Position numbers and translations under genes: made by a program. From Prostheceraeus crozeri (Eukaryota > Platyhelminthes > Polycladida > Euryleptidae), in the NCBI GenBank assembly GCA_907163375.1, contig CAJQUW010003024.1, positions 1 through 64,000 of the forward strand: a stretch of 64,000 nucleotides of DNA. The letters are read 5' to 3'. Shown piece by piece: positions 11,381-21,790 of the stretch. Positions within the stretch are counted from its first letter, which is position 1. Every line of letters begins with the position of its first letter. The notes under the pieces are model-generated. The model saw nothing but the letters and a program-made list of their open reading frames with translations, was not told the DNA's origin and did no database searches.

Positions 11381-12411
11381 CACTGTAAATCGCTGGATAC
11401 GAAAATTACATACAAACATATACCAAAATTACATACAATTTGAAACTAACATCTGATACGAGATTCCCGTATGTTTACAGAGATCTGGTATATTTTTCAT
11501 ACCAAATCTCATTTACTTTCATATGTGATTGGTATGTGATTGGTATGTAGCGATACGAACTATTCTATCTGTGATTGGATGTTTTACACTGAAATACGAA
11601 TTGTTGGTATGTTTTATATACGAGACCCGATGCAAATTCATCCTTATTCGTATGCATCTGGTATCCATTTGGTATCCATTTGGTATGTGCAGCTTTCAGT
11701 TACATAGCAAAAAAATGATGTATTACATACTACTGTCAAATAACTTTTTTCAGTAATACCAGTGGCGAAAATTTTTTGTTTGATAGAGTGATATTTAACT
11801 AGATTAGATTTATTGTGAATTATATGCCCGCGAGATTGTCGTTGTTGCTACTTGTCTAGCAACATTAACATGACGTTTAGTTAGCTCTATTTTATGAGCC
11901 AAGTTGATTAACGTCAATTCATTCAAACGAAATCTTTCGGGCAATCATGTTGACTTATATATCTCAAACATAACTATTTTTGCGTTCAATGAATTATAAT
12001 GTGTTTTTATTTTGGATTGATAATATGCCTTATTTCAAAATTACATGATGCACAATTGTTGATGGTTGAAATCTTATTGATTATTCATGAAATGCCTTAG
12101 ACTTACGTGTATTAAAATCGAATTCAGTATTGAAAGAATGACTCTTGAATGTCATTATCTCACTACTTGCAGAACAGTAGTAACATTAGTGTGATTTTTA
12201 TTGATAAAAGTCCTGAAATCAAGATACTTTGGAGATGATTGATGATTTCTTTTAACATTGTGCTAGTATGGCTTTAGTATGTAAAGCATACCACATTTGA
12301 AAAAGCATACGAAAAGCATACAAATATATACCAAGAGAATACAGAAATATACCAAAAAAATATATTGGTATGCATCCTTCGTATGTGATTGGTATTGAGC
12401 GATTTACAGTG
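11381..12411. mobile_element. TIR element of the CACTGTAAATCGC family, 1,031 bp, TA target duplication
   Basis: The element starts CACTGTAAATCGCTGGATAC and ends, on the other strand, CACTGTAAATCGCTCAATAC. It is flanked by TA on both sides (11379-11380 and 12412-12413). The paralogous site at 46451-46452 has a single TA with no insertion (ggtgtcta/tgtgtgat), so the ends are exact. Subterminal regions repeat words such as tatgtgattggtatg and catacgaaa in both directions. No transposase is encoded, so it is non-autonomous. 5'-CAC termini with a 2-bp TA duplication could suit a Mirage/CACTA-like (CMC) or a Tc1/mariner-like source; I cannot decide. Confidence 0.8.
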
Positions 12412-12555
12412 TATGTGTGATATTTAAAAATACTAGCAAATTATCACAAGCCTTTGGTGGCAAAGGAATAATGTTCAAAACTCCGCGGACGGAACTCGTA
12501 TTGCTACGATCGCTTTAATCGAAATAATGATGAAATCAAGAGTTTTAGACCCAAT

Positions 12556-12700
12556 TTATTACATACCAATACATACGAAAGTAAGTGATGCTTGGTATAA
12601 AAACATACTAGATCTCTATAAACATGCGAGAATCTCGTATCAAATGTTAGTTTCAAGTTGCATGTTTGTATGTATTTTTCGTATCCAGCCATTTACAGTG
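12556..12700. mobile_element. Truncated end of a CACTGTAAATCGC-family element
   Basis: The stretch ends tatttttcgtatccagccat then ttacagtg followed by TA, matching the right end of the complete element at 47938-48914 and sharing its right flank (tagatcat). Only about 145 bp of one end remain; the copy-A lineage appears to have lost the rest in a deletion. Confidence 0.65.
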
Positions 12701-13196
12701 TAGATCATGTGAATATAAATTCATAGTATTTAATCAAAGAATCAAGACTGCATACAGCTCTTCTTACAGCTACATGTAGAGCTGTAAGTCTGTTAGGTGG
12801 GCCTTTGTGTCAACTTGTTTCATAAGGCATTTAACTAAGCTGGATCTTCAGCTTATGCGGTAGCCTACCGTAATGAAGTTTTGATAGGCATCACATGGAC
12901 GCCATTTTGAAACTTTTGAATGTTTTCAGAACGGGCCTCACAAATGTTTAATTAATACCGGTAATGTATGTCACACTCATGGTGAGAGTCTAAGGAAACA
13001 TGCAATTGGATCTGTGGTTGACTAGATCGTATTTGAAAGGTTAATGAGTTTTTGCTATAGAGCCAAAATAACTCACATGTATGTATGTGTGTATATTTTT
13101 AAATAATGGTAATCGACACTTTCAAAGAGTAGTTACAATAAATAAAGGTTCATATATCTTCAAGGAATGACAAAGTAACTTGACGTGATTTGATGT

Positions 13197-15764
13197 TCAA
13201 ACACGTGTAAAAGACTCATTCATGTACATGGCTGTTTTGATGGTAAATGAATTTAGTCTACGTGCAGAATTGACACGTGGCAAGATGACACGACCACTTC
13301 TAGCGATAGGACAGAGTAAAGTGTTCAATATGTGGTCCTCATTCATCGCATGTCGATAGAGTTTGGTGGCTTGGGAAATAAGTCTCTCGTCCAGGGATGG
13401 CAGGCATTCATGCCTGCAGCCACGGCCACAAAGAAGACGATGAAAGCGATTTTGGAGCATCATCAGCCGGGACATATCGTTTTTGGTCATTCCAACCAAC
13501 AAAGGAAAGGAATATTCGATCAGCGATCTCATGATGCAGAAATACATTCTTCTTAAGGACCAATAGCTCAAATATGGCCGTATCAATCTTAGTGGAAAGA
13601 GTCTTTTAGATGCATTCGATGTCACTCTGTCAATGTGGTCAGACCAAGTGCCTTTTCTGTTGAACACAACACCAAGAATGCTTATTTTATCAACGTTTTC
13701 GATGTTCCGTAAATTTACGATGGGAGCATTCTTCCGCTTTGACATAGTTAGACTTTTGTACTTCCTTGTATTGATGGGGAGACTGTGAATATCCGACCAT
13801 TGTATGATGGCTTCGTGATTTTTGTAAATATGCTGATTTTGACAGTCTTTGTAAATTGGCATGCATAGCGCAATATCATCCGCATATTTGATAATTCGAG
13901 ACCCTTCATGACTAATGACAAGATCTCCCAAAACAACCGAGAAAAGAAATGGGCCAATGATTGAGCCCTGTGGCACTCCTGAAGTGACTTCAGCTATTGA
14001 ACTGTGCACTGTGCCCACTCTGACATACTGACATCGACTTTCCAAATAATTGCATACCCATAAAATTAATTTACTTGGCAGATTGCACTCAATGAGGCGA
14101 TTGATTATAATATCGTGTCTTAGCCGGTCGAATGCCTTCGAATAATCATATGTCACAATTTGAACACCGGATGCTTCTGGACTGTCTAGGCACTTTGTGA
14201 AATGATCATGCAAAGTAATAAGGGCACATGTGGTCGAAGATCCTGTACGGAAGCCGAATTGATTGGGACCAAACTCCTTCAGAAATAACGGTTTTGTATA
14301 CTCCAAAATGACTCTCTCAAGAATTTTACCAGGAATGGGTAGCAAGCTTATTGGTCTGATATCGTCTGTTGTCGTTGGAGAGGAGATCTTCGGTAAAAGT
14401 GTGATTACTGCTGCTTTCCAAGCGACTGGGACTTTGCCACTTTCAATAGAAAGCTGAAACAATTTAGTCAAAGGAGACGCCAAGATGTCTGCTGCAGCCC
14501 TGTACAACTTAGTAGGTATTTCAGATGAAGCCTTATTACAGGATAGGTTGCGAAGCAAACGGTGAACATGAGACACCTCAATAGGGAACAGATTATTTTC
14601 GCTTGCTGGAAAAACAGGTAAGTTCTGTTGTGCAGGTGCACGGACTGTATTTGGAAATGACATATTAATCGCATCAACGGCACTTTGTAAACTTTTATAT
14701 CGGTTGTATAATGATCTCATCGCATCATTCGTTTTCCGAGAGCAAACTTCATTTACCATTTTCCAAACATTGTTTCTTTTTAATTTACTTATCCATATCA
14801 ATTTTGATTTCTCTATTTCCTTCTTCACTTTTTCCTTTAGAAAAGAGTAACGCGCAAAATCTCTTAATCGAAATGCCGTCCATCTGTCATTAATAAGTGA
14901 TTTTACTAAAGGAGTAATCCATGGTTTGGTCTTCTCAGAGAAGCTGATAAATTTGACAGGAATCGATGTGTCAAAGGCAGCGTTAATCAGATGATGAAAC
15001 ATTTCACACTTGACATCAAGATCATACTGATCATCAGACAGAAAAGACCAATCACAGTATTTCAGATCTTTCAAAAAATTGTCAATATTTGAACTGCGAA
15101 GATCAAATAGTGGCCGAGTTATTTTCATATCATTAAATCGAACAGATTTCGGAATTCCCAATAAAGAAATATGTGGTGTAGATGATGAATCAATGGGAGC
15201 TGATCCATAGATGGTATACGATGTAGAAAGAGATTCTGATATCAATATGTAATCAAGCTCTGCATTTCCATAGGTGGGCTTCTTATGTAAGTTTTTGAGA
15301 TTACAATTGCTGCAAATCAATCTCGTATTCAATCTGTTCATGTCACCACACAGAATGATATCACAGAATGGGAACTTTTCCAAGAATGAGTCAATGAAGT
15401 CGATCATAAAATTTAATATAATCTGATGACTACCGAGCACAATTTGAGGAGGGAAATAACAACCAATTAGTAGTATTTTAGAATTCAGCTTTACAGCTAC
15501 CATTTCAATACCATCGGGTTTTCCAACAATCGGAATTCTTTCAGGGCAAAAAGCATGCTTCGACCAGATTCCAACTCCTCCACCTACGCGATCAGTCCTG
15601 TCATCTCGATAACAAACATAACCAGGTATATGAGTCATGGACTCTGTGTGATGTTGCTGAAACCAAGTTTCGGAAGCTACAAAGCAGTCAATATTTTTCA
15701 AAGTTAATGTAGAAGTAATAATATCCATCTTTGGAAAAGCAGATCGAGTGTTTGCGCATAACAC
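13197..15764 (-). CDS. LINE1 ORF2: endonuclease-reverse transcriptase
   Basis: The 855-residue frame starts with an exonuclease-endonuclease-phosphatase domain (about 1-205): ANTRSAFPK near the start, SETWF at 31-35, LCGDMNR at 138-144, and DYILI at 171. The usual SDH of this domain reads STPH near 195-198, so the catalytic aspartate is replaced by proline. RT spans about 445-690 with YDYSKAFDRLRHD (539-551), TSGVPQGSIIGPFLF (594-608) and IKYADDIAL (625-633). The C-terminus has the usual basic and cysteine-containing region (LLCGRGCRHEC). The product would nick target DNA and prime reverse transcription on it. The frame is uninterrupted. The first listed codon is GTG; no ATG lies upstream in frame, and the frame stays open back into the end of ORF1, so initiation is unclear. 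Confidence 0.88.
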   Translation of the reverse strand: MLCANTRSAFPKMDIITSTLTLKNIDCFVASETWFQQHHTESMTHIPGYVCYRDDRTDRVGGGVGIWSKHAFCPERIPIVGKPDGIEMVAVKLNSKILLIGCYFPPQIVLGSHQIILNFMIDFIDSFLEKFPFCDIILCGDMNRLNTRLICSNCNLKNLHKKPTYGNAELDYILISESLSTSYTIYGSAPIDSSSTPHISLLGIPKSVRFNDMKITRPLFDLRSSNIDNFLKDLKYCDWSFLSDDQYDLDVKCEMFHHLINAAFDTSIPVKFISFSEKTKPWITPLVKSLINDRWTAFRLRDFARYSFLKEKVKKEIEKSKLIWISKLKRNNVWKMVNEVCSRKTNDAMRSLYNRYKSLQSAVDAINMSFPNTVRAPAQQNLPVFPASENNLFPIEVSHVHRLLRNLSCNKASSEIPTKLYRAAADILASPLTKLFQLSIESGKVPVAWKAAVITLLPKISSPTTTDDIRPISLLPIPGKILERVILEYTKPLFLKEFGPNQFGFRTGSSTTCALITLHDHFTKCLDSPEASGVQIVTYDYSKAFDRLRHDIIINRLIECNLPSKLILWVCNYLESRCQYVRVGTVHSSIAEVTSGVPQGSIIGPFLFSVVLGDLVISHEGSRIIKYADDIALCMPIYKDCQNQHIYKNHEAIIQWSDIHSLPINTRKYKSLTMSKRKNAPIVNLRNIENVDKISILGVVFNRKGTWSDHIDRVTSNASKRLFPLRLIRPYLSYWSLRRMYFCIMRSLIEYSFPLLVGMTKNDMSRLMMLQNRFHRLLCGRGCRHECLPSLDERLISQATKLYRHAMNEDHILNTLLCPIARSGRVILPRVNSARRLNSFTIKTAMYMNESFTRV

Positions 15765-15802
15765 TGATGGAGAACTTTGGGGAACTGTTTTCCAGTTGCC
15801 CC

Positions 15803-16534
15803 CTAAAAGAGTTGCTGAAAATCCTTTATGTCATTCCGTAGCATCATTTTATTGCGATAAATGACAGCATCATCTCCATGGTCTTTTCTCATTTTCAGTT
15901 CCTGTCTTAAGTTCCATAGTTGCCTTTGCTGCAAGGGAGTTAAATCGTGATTAATATACACTGATTTAAATGAATTTGAATTTCGAAGCAATTTCCCTTT
16001 TCTGAGGATTTTGAACTTCGAATCTTCATTTCTGCAAATAACTTTCAACAAGCGAGGTTTGTTCTGTCTTAGCTTCCCAATACGAGAAATTTTGTAATCA
16101 TCAGAATTATTCACGCCGATATCCTGTAGAAGATTATCAAATGTCTCAGAATCATTTGATTGTCTTTCTGTAATTGAGCCAATATTTGATTCAGGAATGC
16201 CACTAATAATCAAATTCAATAGTTTTCGGTTACGCTGCTCCATTTCAGACAATAGCTGTTCAGGAAGATCATTATTCAGATGATTTACTTGATTTTGTAG
16301 TTCTTGTATCCGTTCGTCTTGTCTATCAGTTATTGTACGGAGATCGGTAATTTCTTTTTCAAAGTTTTCAACCTTTTTAGTCAAGAAGTCTATCGAAACA
16401 GATAAATTTGATAATTCAGTATGGAAAGCACTCATAATTTCTTCTTTTGACTTCATTATCAACTGTTTGATATCATTCATAGTAATACCTGAGGATGAAT
16501 TCGATCGGGTTGTACGGGTCGGCGTTTTCGACAT
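15803..16534 (-). CDS. LINE1 ORF1: coiled-coil RNA-binding protein
   Basis: A 243-residue frame begins MSKTPTRTTRSNSSSG and has a heptad-rich coiled coil at roughly residues 15-100. A globular part follows, with LLNLIISGIPES, ISRIGKLRQNKPRLLKVICR and VYINHDLTPLQQRQLWNLRQ. This order (coiled coil, RRM-like fold, basic C-terminal domain) matches L1-like ORF1 proteins found in some CR1/jockey-group LINEs. It would trimerise and bind element RNA. It lies directly upstream of ORF2 with 38 bases between the listed frames, and is intact. Confidence 0.75.
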   Translation of the reverse strand: MSKTPTRTTRSNSSSGITMNDIKQLIMKSKEEIMSAFHTELSNLSVSIDFLTKKVENFEKEITDLRTITDRQDERIQELQNQVNHLNNDLPEQLLSEMEQRNRKLLNLIISGIPESNIGSITERQSNDSETFDNLLQDIGVNNSDDYKISRIGKLRQNKPRLLKVICRNEDSKFKILRKGKLLRNSNSFKSVYINHDLTPLQQRQLWNLRQELKMRKDHGDDAVIYRNKMMLRNDIKDFQQLF

Positions 16535-16961
16535 ATCTAATCGACGAAAGCAACCAAAAATATAAATCCGCGGTGGGGCTCGAACACACTTCAGACAGAC
16601 GTTGATTCAGGTCATTCAACCAACAGGCTATCACAACAGTGTAGATACTGATTCAGATTTGTCTACCGTATCTCGGCATTTGATGCGTGGAAGAGCGGCG
16701 TGGAACTTAAATCAAGTGCGTGACTTGAAACGAAAAATGCAACTAACACCAAAATTGGAGAAAATTGCGAATTTCTCAGCACAGCGATGTCTCACGGAGA
16801 TAATTCCAACACTAATGAATAGATGACTCGACGAGGAATCTGATGATGTATAACACTTGTACCAATATGAGATCACAACCAGGAATAACACGGTGAAGAT
16901 GCACGATGACATGGACAGAGAAGACACAACCGTCAGCCAGGTGTCAGTTGTATATATCAGG
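16535..16961 (-). other. LINE1 5' untranslated region
   Basis: The sequence between the ORF1 start and the point where the S repeat resumes (about 16962) belongs to the LINE insertion by subtraction from copy B. The frames at 16602 (+) and 16712 (-) overlap here and have no recognisable content. Confidence 0.55.
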
Positions 16962-17997
16962 ACAGAAAAGAACACATCGAGCCACAACTCCTGCGCATCT
17001 TTGCGGAAAACGCAGTAGAGACAAACTTAAGCTCTACAGTAAATCACTCACCACCACACCAAGTTTCATCAAAATCCATGCAATAGTCTGGCAAAGGAAA
17101 AATCTGCGTCTATGTTTCTATCACCATCCATCTTATAATGACTTCATTACGAAAACGCAGACAATAGCAAAAAGCTCTTTTGGATCGAATTACGTCTTCT
17201 GAAACAGTAGGCTGAAGCAGACATGCAGGATTATGATATGTATGGACCTACCTTTCATCTAGAGAGTTGGAATTCTATGCGTTTTCATGAGAGAGTAGTT
17301 GCAAAAGAGGATGTTTTGTTAATAGAAATACACGCAGATTTTTCCTTTGCCACAGGCAAAGTTGCATCAGTATACATCTGTGGGTACTTTAGAATGTGTA
17401 TAAGATGATAAGAGTGTGTAAACGCGTTTTTGATAGAGGCTCTTGATTCTTGAATTTCTATGCATATTCACAAGAGAGTACTTGCAAAATAGCTTCGCTT
17501 ATTGATGGGAAAAATAAAAATTTGTGTCCTAACTAATACAAATCTTTATCAATTTGCACCCCAAAGGTACCCAAGAAGGCTATCTACAAGACAAGGGTGC
17601 GCAAACGCGTTTTCTACTAAGTGGCTTGAACAGCCATGTGTTTTCACAAGAGAGTCCTTGCAAAACGCAATCGCTTATTGATGGTTTAACTCGCAGATTT
17701 GAGGTTTAACTTGTGCAAATCTGCATCAGCTTGCATCTGCAGATTGTACAAGTATTCTTGAACTAGTGACTAAAAAAAATCTAGCCACTTGGAAAGGAAA
17801 TAATTCAGAAAACACAGCTGATATTGTTGAGAGCCATGTGGACGGTAAATGCAGCTGGTCAGGGAAAGCTACAGCGCTTCATTTTGATTGGCTATTGCTA
17901 TCTGACTGTGCGATTTCAATGGAGTAGCCGTGTTTCTATATTTCGAAAAGGCTCGTGACTTTAAATGGAAAGTTCAGCGTGTTCCACTGATGACCTT
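16962..17997. repeat. S repeat, copy A, right part
   Basis: Matches 49288-49574 followed by 55889-56578 of copy B at high identity, in the same orientation. It contains the uninterrupted site gagagtagttgcaaaagagg at 17291, where copy B has the 6.3-kb TIR element. It also has several imperfect internal repeats of the type 'acaagagagt(a/c)cttgcaaaa'. No gene is supported; the frame at 17223 has a fragmentary translation. Confidence 0.75.
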
Positions 17998-18002
17998 ACA
18001 AA

Positions 18003-18700
18003 GGAAAAAGTTCAGAGTTAAGAGGAGGGCAGGAATTTAAAATTATTAACGTTTAAACAAATAACTTTTATTAATTCAATTCAATCAACGAAAGTTATCA
18101 ATTAGTAATGACATTTAAGCAGGTAAATTAATTATCTGGTAAATGAATTAAATATTATTTTCCAATAGAATAAGCGCCAAATTTGAATAATCAGCTGTTG
18201 ACTTTGAGTGAATAAATCGCAAAATTTATAGAACGTATCGTGAACTGTGACTGAATAGAATTTAGATCGGCATTCTCTGAAACTGGTATCTGAAAAATAT
18301 ATAATCAGTCACAACTTCTTTTGCGAACAGATCATGCCGCGAGATAACCTTTGATGCTTTTTCTATTGGCAATGCAAGATTTAGGTCATTGTGTCAAATA
18401 ATTACTGCTGTAGGATGGAACAAAGCGATTAATTTCAAGAAAGCTAAATTTAAATGCGTCACTGGTATTTTATGAGCCCGAGGTAGAACCTGAATCAGTC
18501 ATGCTTTATTACTCTACATCTAGTGAGTATGTTTGCAAAGTTGGGGCTCAATCGGTTTGGGTCTCTGGTGATCGGGGACCGTAAAGGGTTCCCGAAGGAA
18601 AGTCCTTTAAAAATGCCTTTGTGATCAGTCACTAGTGTCTTATGAGACAGAGATGGAGCCTGAATCAATCAGTCATACTTTATCAAGCGGCATTGTCTGA
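18003..18700 (+). repeat. Dispersed non-coding repeat, intact copy
   Basis: Starts ttacaaaggaaaaagttcag and runs to about gcggcattgtctgaatat. It is present inverted at 39590-41632, where a mariner is inserted. It has no coding potential and I see no convincing terminal inverted repeat. This copy keeps the empty mariner target site at about 18610 (cctttaaaaatgcctttg). Confidence 0.65.
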
Positions 18701-19075
18701 ATATAGAGGGTCTCACACATCCACGAAGCACTCGAGTTCATCTCTGCTACGGAACTCCCTTCATCGCTATCAGTGAGTCTGGTAATAAAATGGGCAAGAA
18801 CTCAACTCAAAACGAAACTGAGTGACTGAATTGAATGATGCAGTCGATCTGATCAATTCTACTCAACTCCTCAGTTGCAACCAAGACACTGTTAAAATAG
18901 TTCCTAATGTAATTTACAACGAGTAAGTGAGAATTATTTCCACTATATAGCTCCACGACAGGGCTACTCAAACGTCTAATATCCACATGGATGCTTCCAC
19001 TACAATTGGAACCCCGTTGCGAAAGATAACGGTCCATCAACAGACTACTTTGACCAGTGATTCTCAAGTACAACC
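18701..19075. other. Unassigned sequence
   Basis: No supported gene or repeat; the 88-residue frame at 18807 (-) has no recognisable motif. Confidence 0.3.
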
Positions 19076-20030
19076 TTCTCCTACTAGTCCGGCAGCCAGA
19101 ACGATTCCTGCAGGGAACGAGGCGGAAAATGAGACTTTCACAGAATGATGTACATCTTCTGCATACTACGAGTCTGCATGTCTGCCGAGTTCTAGTGAAT
19201 TCCTCTTCTTGTCAGACAGGATCAAAGAAAAAAACATGTAAATCCAATGGGACGCAGATTGAAGCTTTTGGCTAAAATGAAATTTTCTTTGTTTTCGCTT
19301 ATCAACTGGAAAGTATTCAGTCTAGTCATAATTTTTAACATGGGATGTCTTCAGGTCATTTCCTATGATGTGCGTGTGCTTTTATCATGTTTCTGATCGG
19401 CAATGCATGTGAGAATGTGGTTGAATGTGGATAAAGTTGCTCAGAATGTTTGTTTGCCGACATTAAAGGCTCCAAATCTAAATTAGTTTTGCTTTATACA
19501 TAGGGGTGCATGAGCATGAAAGGAAATGACCAGAAGACATTCCATGCCAAAAAATATGACTCTCGGCTTAGTGTTCATCGTTTAAACAGAGAAAAGATAG
19601 AAAAATTCATTTTAGCCAAAAGCTGCTATCTGTGTCCCATTGGATTTACATGTGTTTTTCTTTGATCCTGTCTGACAAGAAAAGGAAGTCCCTAGACCTA
19701 GGCAGACGCACCGATTCGTAGTAGGCAGATGTACATCATTCTGTGAAAGTCTCATTTTCGGCCTCGTTCCCTACAGAAACTCGTGCTGGCTGCCGGACTA
19801 TGAGGTGTACATCATTCTGTGAAAGTCTCATTGTCGGCCTCGTTCCCTGCAGAAACTCGTTCTGGCTGCCGGACTATGAGGTGTACATCATTCTGTGAAA
19901 GTCTCATTGTCGGCCTCGTTCCCTGCAGAAACTCGTTCTGGCTGCCGGACTATGAGGTGTACATCATTCTGTGAAAGTCTCATTTTCCTCCTCGTTCCCT
20001 GCAGAAGCTCGTTTTGGCTGCCGGACTATA
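19076..20030. repeat. Inverted repeat pair with 76-bp tandem array
   Basis: 19076-19285 is matched in reverse complement by 19605-19800; shared landmarks are the ctgccggact block, cattctgtgaaagtctcatt, and the tgatcctgtctgacaagaa and attggatttacatgt blocks. The outer end of the right arm is expanded into a tandem array of about four units (19727-20030) with an exact 76-bp period, each unit containing gtacatcattctgtgaaagt and ending tggctgccggacta. The 320 bp between the arms shows nothing recognisable. The frame at 19895-20308 runs partly through the array and is not evidence of a gene by itself. Confidence 0.7.
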
Positions 20031-20560
20031 CTACTTCAGATTCGATTCCACAAAGTGTTCCAGCCGAGCACAACCCAATCTGTGATCCTTCTGATCTCGC
20101 ACTAACTGTAATCCCACATAAGCTCAATAACTCTTACAACGCCGATTTGGATGATCCAGACCAGTCGATGAGCATCACAGTCTTTTCCTTTTACCAAACC
20201 ACTTCTATGCTCGATGGTTTGGACTTTTCTCGTGAGTATATTATTTTCGTTGACACTAATCTCACTTTCCTAATTGCTGTATTTTTGCTCCACCTAATGG
20301 TAGATTGATTTTTTTAAATAATCTGGCTATTCATCAAAGGTGCATGAAAATGCTTCCTCCTGGTTTCATCACAGCTAGACTGTAGAAATAGGCCTTCAAC
20401 TAATTTTATCGTTTTTCGATCGGTCATTTATCAGCCTAAAAAAGCTTTTCCTAATGCTACTAATGCTGTCTTACTGAATGGTGTACCAACTGACGTATCT
20501 AAAGATATTTGTGAATTAGAGAGAGAAAAAGGAAGGAAAACGGAAGGTTCGAGTGCGGCG
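20031..20560 (+). other. Possible 5' exons of PLE3 (tentative)
   Basis: After the array the + strand reads DSIPQSVPAEHNPICDPSDL and further polar residues up to SMLDGLDFS, followed by a donor-like gtgagtat at about 20233. A second open stretch starts after catcacag near 20370 and reads NRPSTNFIVFRSVIYQPKKA, then PNATNAVLLNGVPTDVSKDI, continuing to about 20550 where the Pao fragment begins. Acidic, polar N-terminal regions and introns are known in some PLEs, and PLE3 lies downstream on the same strand, so these may be its start, separated by the Pao insertion. That is inference only. Confidence 0.22.
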
Positions 20561-21491
20561 GCGATTTCTTCATTGTCCTCGTGGACGAGGTGGGTTCAGT
20601 CGTCGACAGGGCTTCCAACGCATCCACCTCTGACCTCGCGAAGGTCAGAAGTGTATCAAGGTCAAACTTCTCCTTCGGTGACGTAGCTCGTCTCGCCTAC
20701 TCAAACTGACTAGCAGCTTGCCAGTCAGAGGAGGAGCGAGGAGAAGTCCGTGGATAAAAGTTTCATTCGAAGAGGAGGTCATCACTTCGTTGATCAGCTG
20801 AGTGATCTCGCGGAGATGCGATACGACGTTTGTGATGAGGCTGCGGAAGGAGGCAGTATCATTGTTCTTGATCGCGTGCAGGTTCACCAGCCGATCTGCG
20901 TAGAGGCTAATTAGTAACGACGGATCTCCGAATCGTTCTTTCAGAATCTTCAGAGCAGTAGAATAATTCTCTGAAGTGCAGGGAATCCCGCGGATTGCGT
21001 CACGGGCGTCACCGCGGAGCGCAAAGAGGAGGTACGTGAACTTCTGCACGTCGGAGATGCTACGGCAGTGAACTGTCGCATTGAACTGATCTCAGAACGG
21101 CCTCCAAGATAAGTAATCTCCGCTAAAGGTAGGAAGGCTTAACATCGGAAGGCCCTCTAGACCCAAAGAAGAGCTTGCAGTCGATGAGTGTTCATCTAAG
21201 TTAGTAGTTTCGGTGCGAAGGCAGTCTAGACGAGTTACTGCTTCAATTATCAAATCGGAGTGCTTCTCCTGATCAGCAATGTCCAATTCGATCTCATCTT
21301 CGTCGTCGAGTAGGCCGAGGATTGCTGCACCGACATCCTCCAACTTTTTCTTGGAAGACAGGAGTTTCTCTCGCAGAGCGCTGCGGGTGGACAGTCGTGG
21401 ACGCGTCAAAGTGGTCGAGGTCAGTCAAAGTACGATGTAGATGTGCAACAAGAGTACGCCGAGAAGCTTTGGAGGAGCGGAGTGAGTCCAT
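20556..21491 (-). pseudogene. BEL/Pao gag fragment (DUF1759), broken
   Basis: The frame starts MDSLRSSKASRRTL, and the first 30 residues are in a different frame from the rest (shift near 21400). It continues through a coiled-coil-like acidic region to LPMLSLPTFSGDYLSWRPF, the DUF1759 hallmark. A TGA follows exactly where the family has tryptophan, and the same frame goes on with VQKFTYLLFALRGDARDAIR and ALKILKERFGDPSLLISLYA. Beyond 20645 the reading shifts again to LDTLLTFARSEVDALEAL. DUF1759 forms the capsid-like part of Pao gag. With two shifts and one stop it is not functional. Confidence 0.75.
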
Positions 21492-21500
21492 GGTGATCTA

Positions 21501-21518
21501 TCCCGGGTCGCGGCACCA
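21501..21518 (-). other. Primer-binding site of the Pao fragment
   Basis: On the minus strand TGGTGCCGCGACCCGGGA lies 9 bases upstream of the gag ATG. The leading TGG would pair with the 3' CCA of a tRNA, as in LTR retrotransposons. The tRNA species is not identified. Confidence 0.5.
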
Positions 21519-21521
21519 ACA

Positions 21522-21790
21522 AGATGTGAATGTTAATAGAGAGAAAAAAAGGGTACCTGGTTCTAGATGCAAGAAGTGGCCCAAAACTTCTCTAAGTGCA
21601 AAGACGGAGAGAGAGAAAATAACAACCTTTCTCGCTGAGATCTGATTTAGTTGTGTCTTTAATGATGAAGGATTACAGACTCGCTGGTCAGGAGGGCGCC
21701 AGAGAGAACTAATCATCGTCAATAAGCATCAAATAAGCCACCGGACAAGTGAGCGATAAAGGAGACATTTACAAGTGCAACTGATTGCAT
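21522..21790 (-). repeat. Candidate LTR of the Pao fragment
   Basis: The sequence directly beyond the primer-binding site should be the 5' LTR. It contains purine-rich and gagagagag tracts. No second LTR exists in the window, so the outer limit is only an estimate. Confidence 0.35.

Larger units (their letters stand above)
10196..13072. repeat. S repeat, copy A, left part
   Basis: This stretch is a near-identical direct copy of 45258-49287 in the same orientation, beginning ctgccactgcacagcaaaat in both. The match covers 10196-11380, 12412-12555 and 12701-13072. Copy A has an extra 1.03-kb TIR element (11381-12411) and lacks the material at 46590-48780 of copy B. The frames at 10771 and 10934 have counterparts in copy B (46008-46226), but each has palindromic gatctgaaat-type words rather than protein-like sequence. 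Confidence 0.75.
13073..16961 (-). mobile_element. LINE1, nearly complete two-ORF LINE of the jockey/CR1 group
   Basis: The minus strand carries ORF1 (16534-15803) and ORF2 (15764-13197). A 5' UTR-like segment lies at 16535-16961, and the 3' end is near 13076 with a short ATAC/ACAT-type simple tail (atgtatgtatgtgtgtatat on +). The insertion splits the S repeat: copy B continues directly from ...aaaataacta at 49287 into cgacagaaaagaac, while in copy A these sequences are 3.9 kb apart. No clear target-site duplication is visible. Both ORFs are open, which makes this the youngest-looking LINE in the window. Confidence 0.8.
20555..21790 (-). mobile_element. BEL/Pao LTR retrotransposon, 5' fragment
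   Basis: On the minus strand a long terminal repeat candidate (about 21790-21522) is followed by an 18-base primer-binding-site-like sequence and a gag frame with the DUF1759 signature of BEL/Pao elements. Protease, RT, RNase H and integrase are absent: the element is cut off near 20555. Its higher G+C content contrasts with both flanks. It may have been inserted into the 5' part of PLE3. Confidence 0.7.

Noticed and set aside
14263-14893. Plus-strand frames inside LINE1
   Set aside because: Shadows of ORF2 on the opposite strand.
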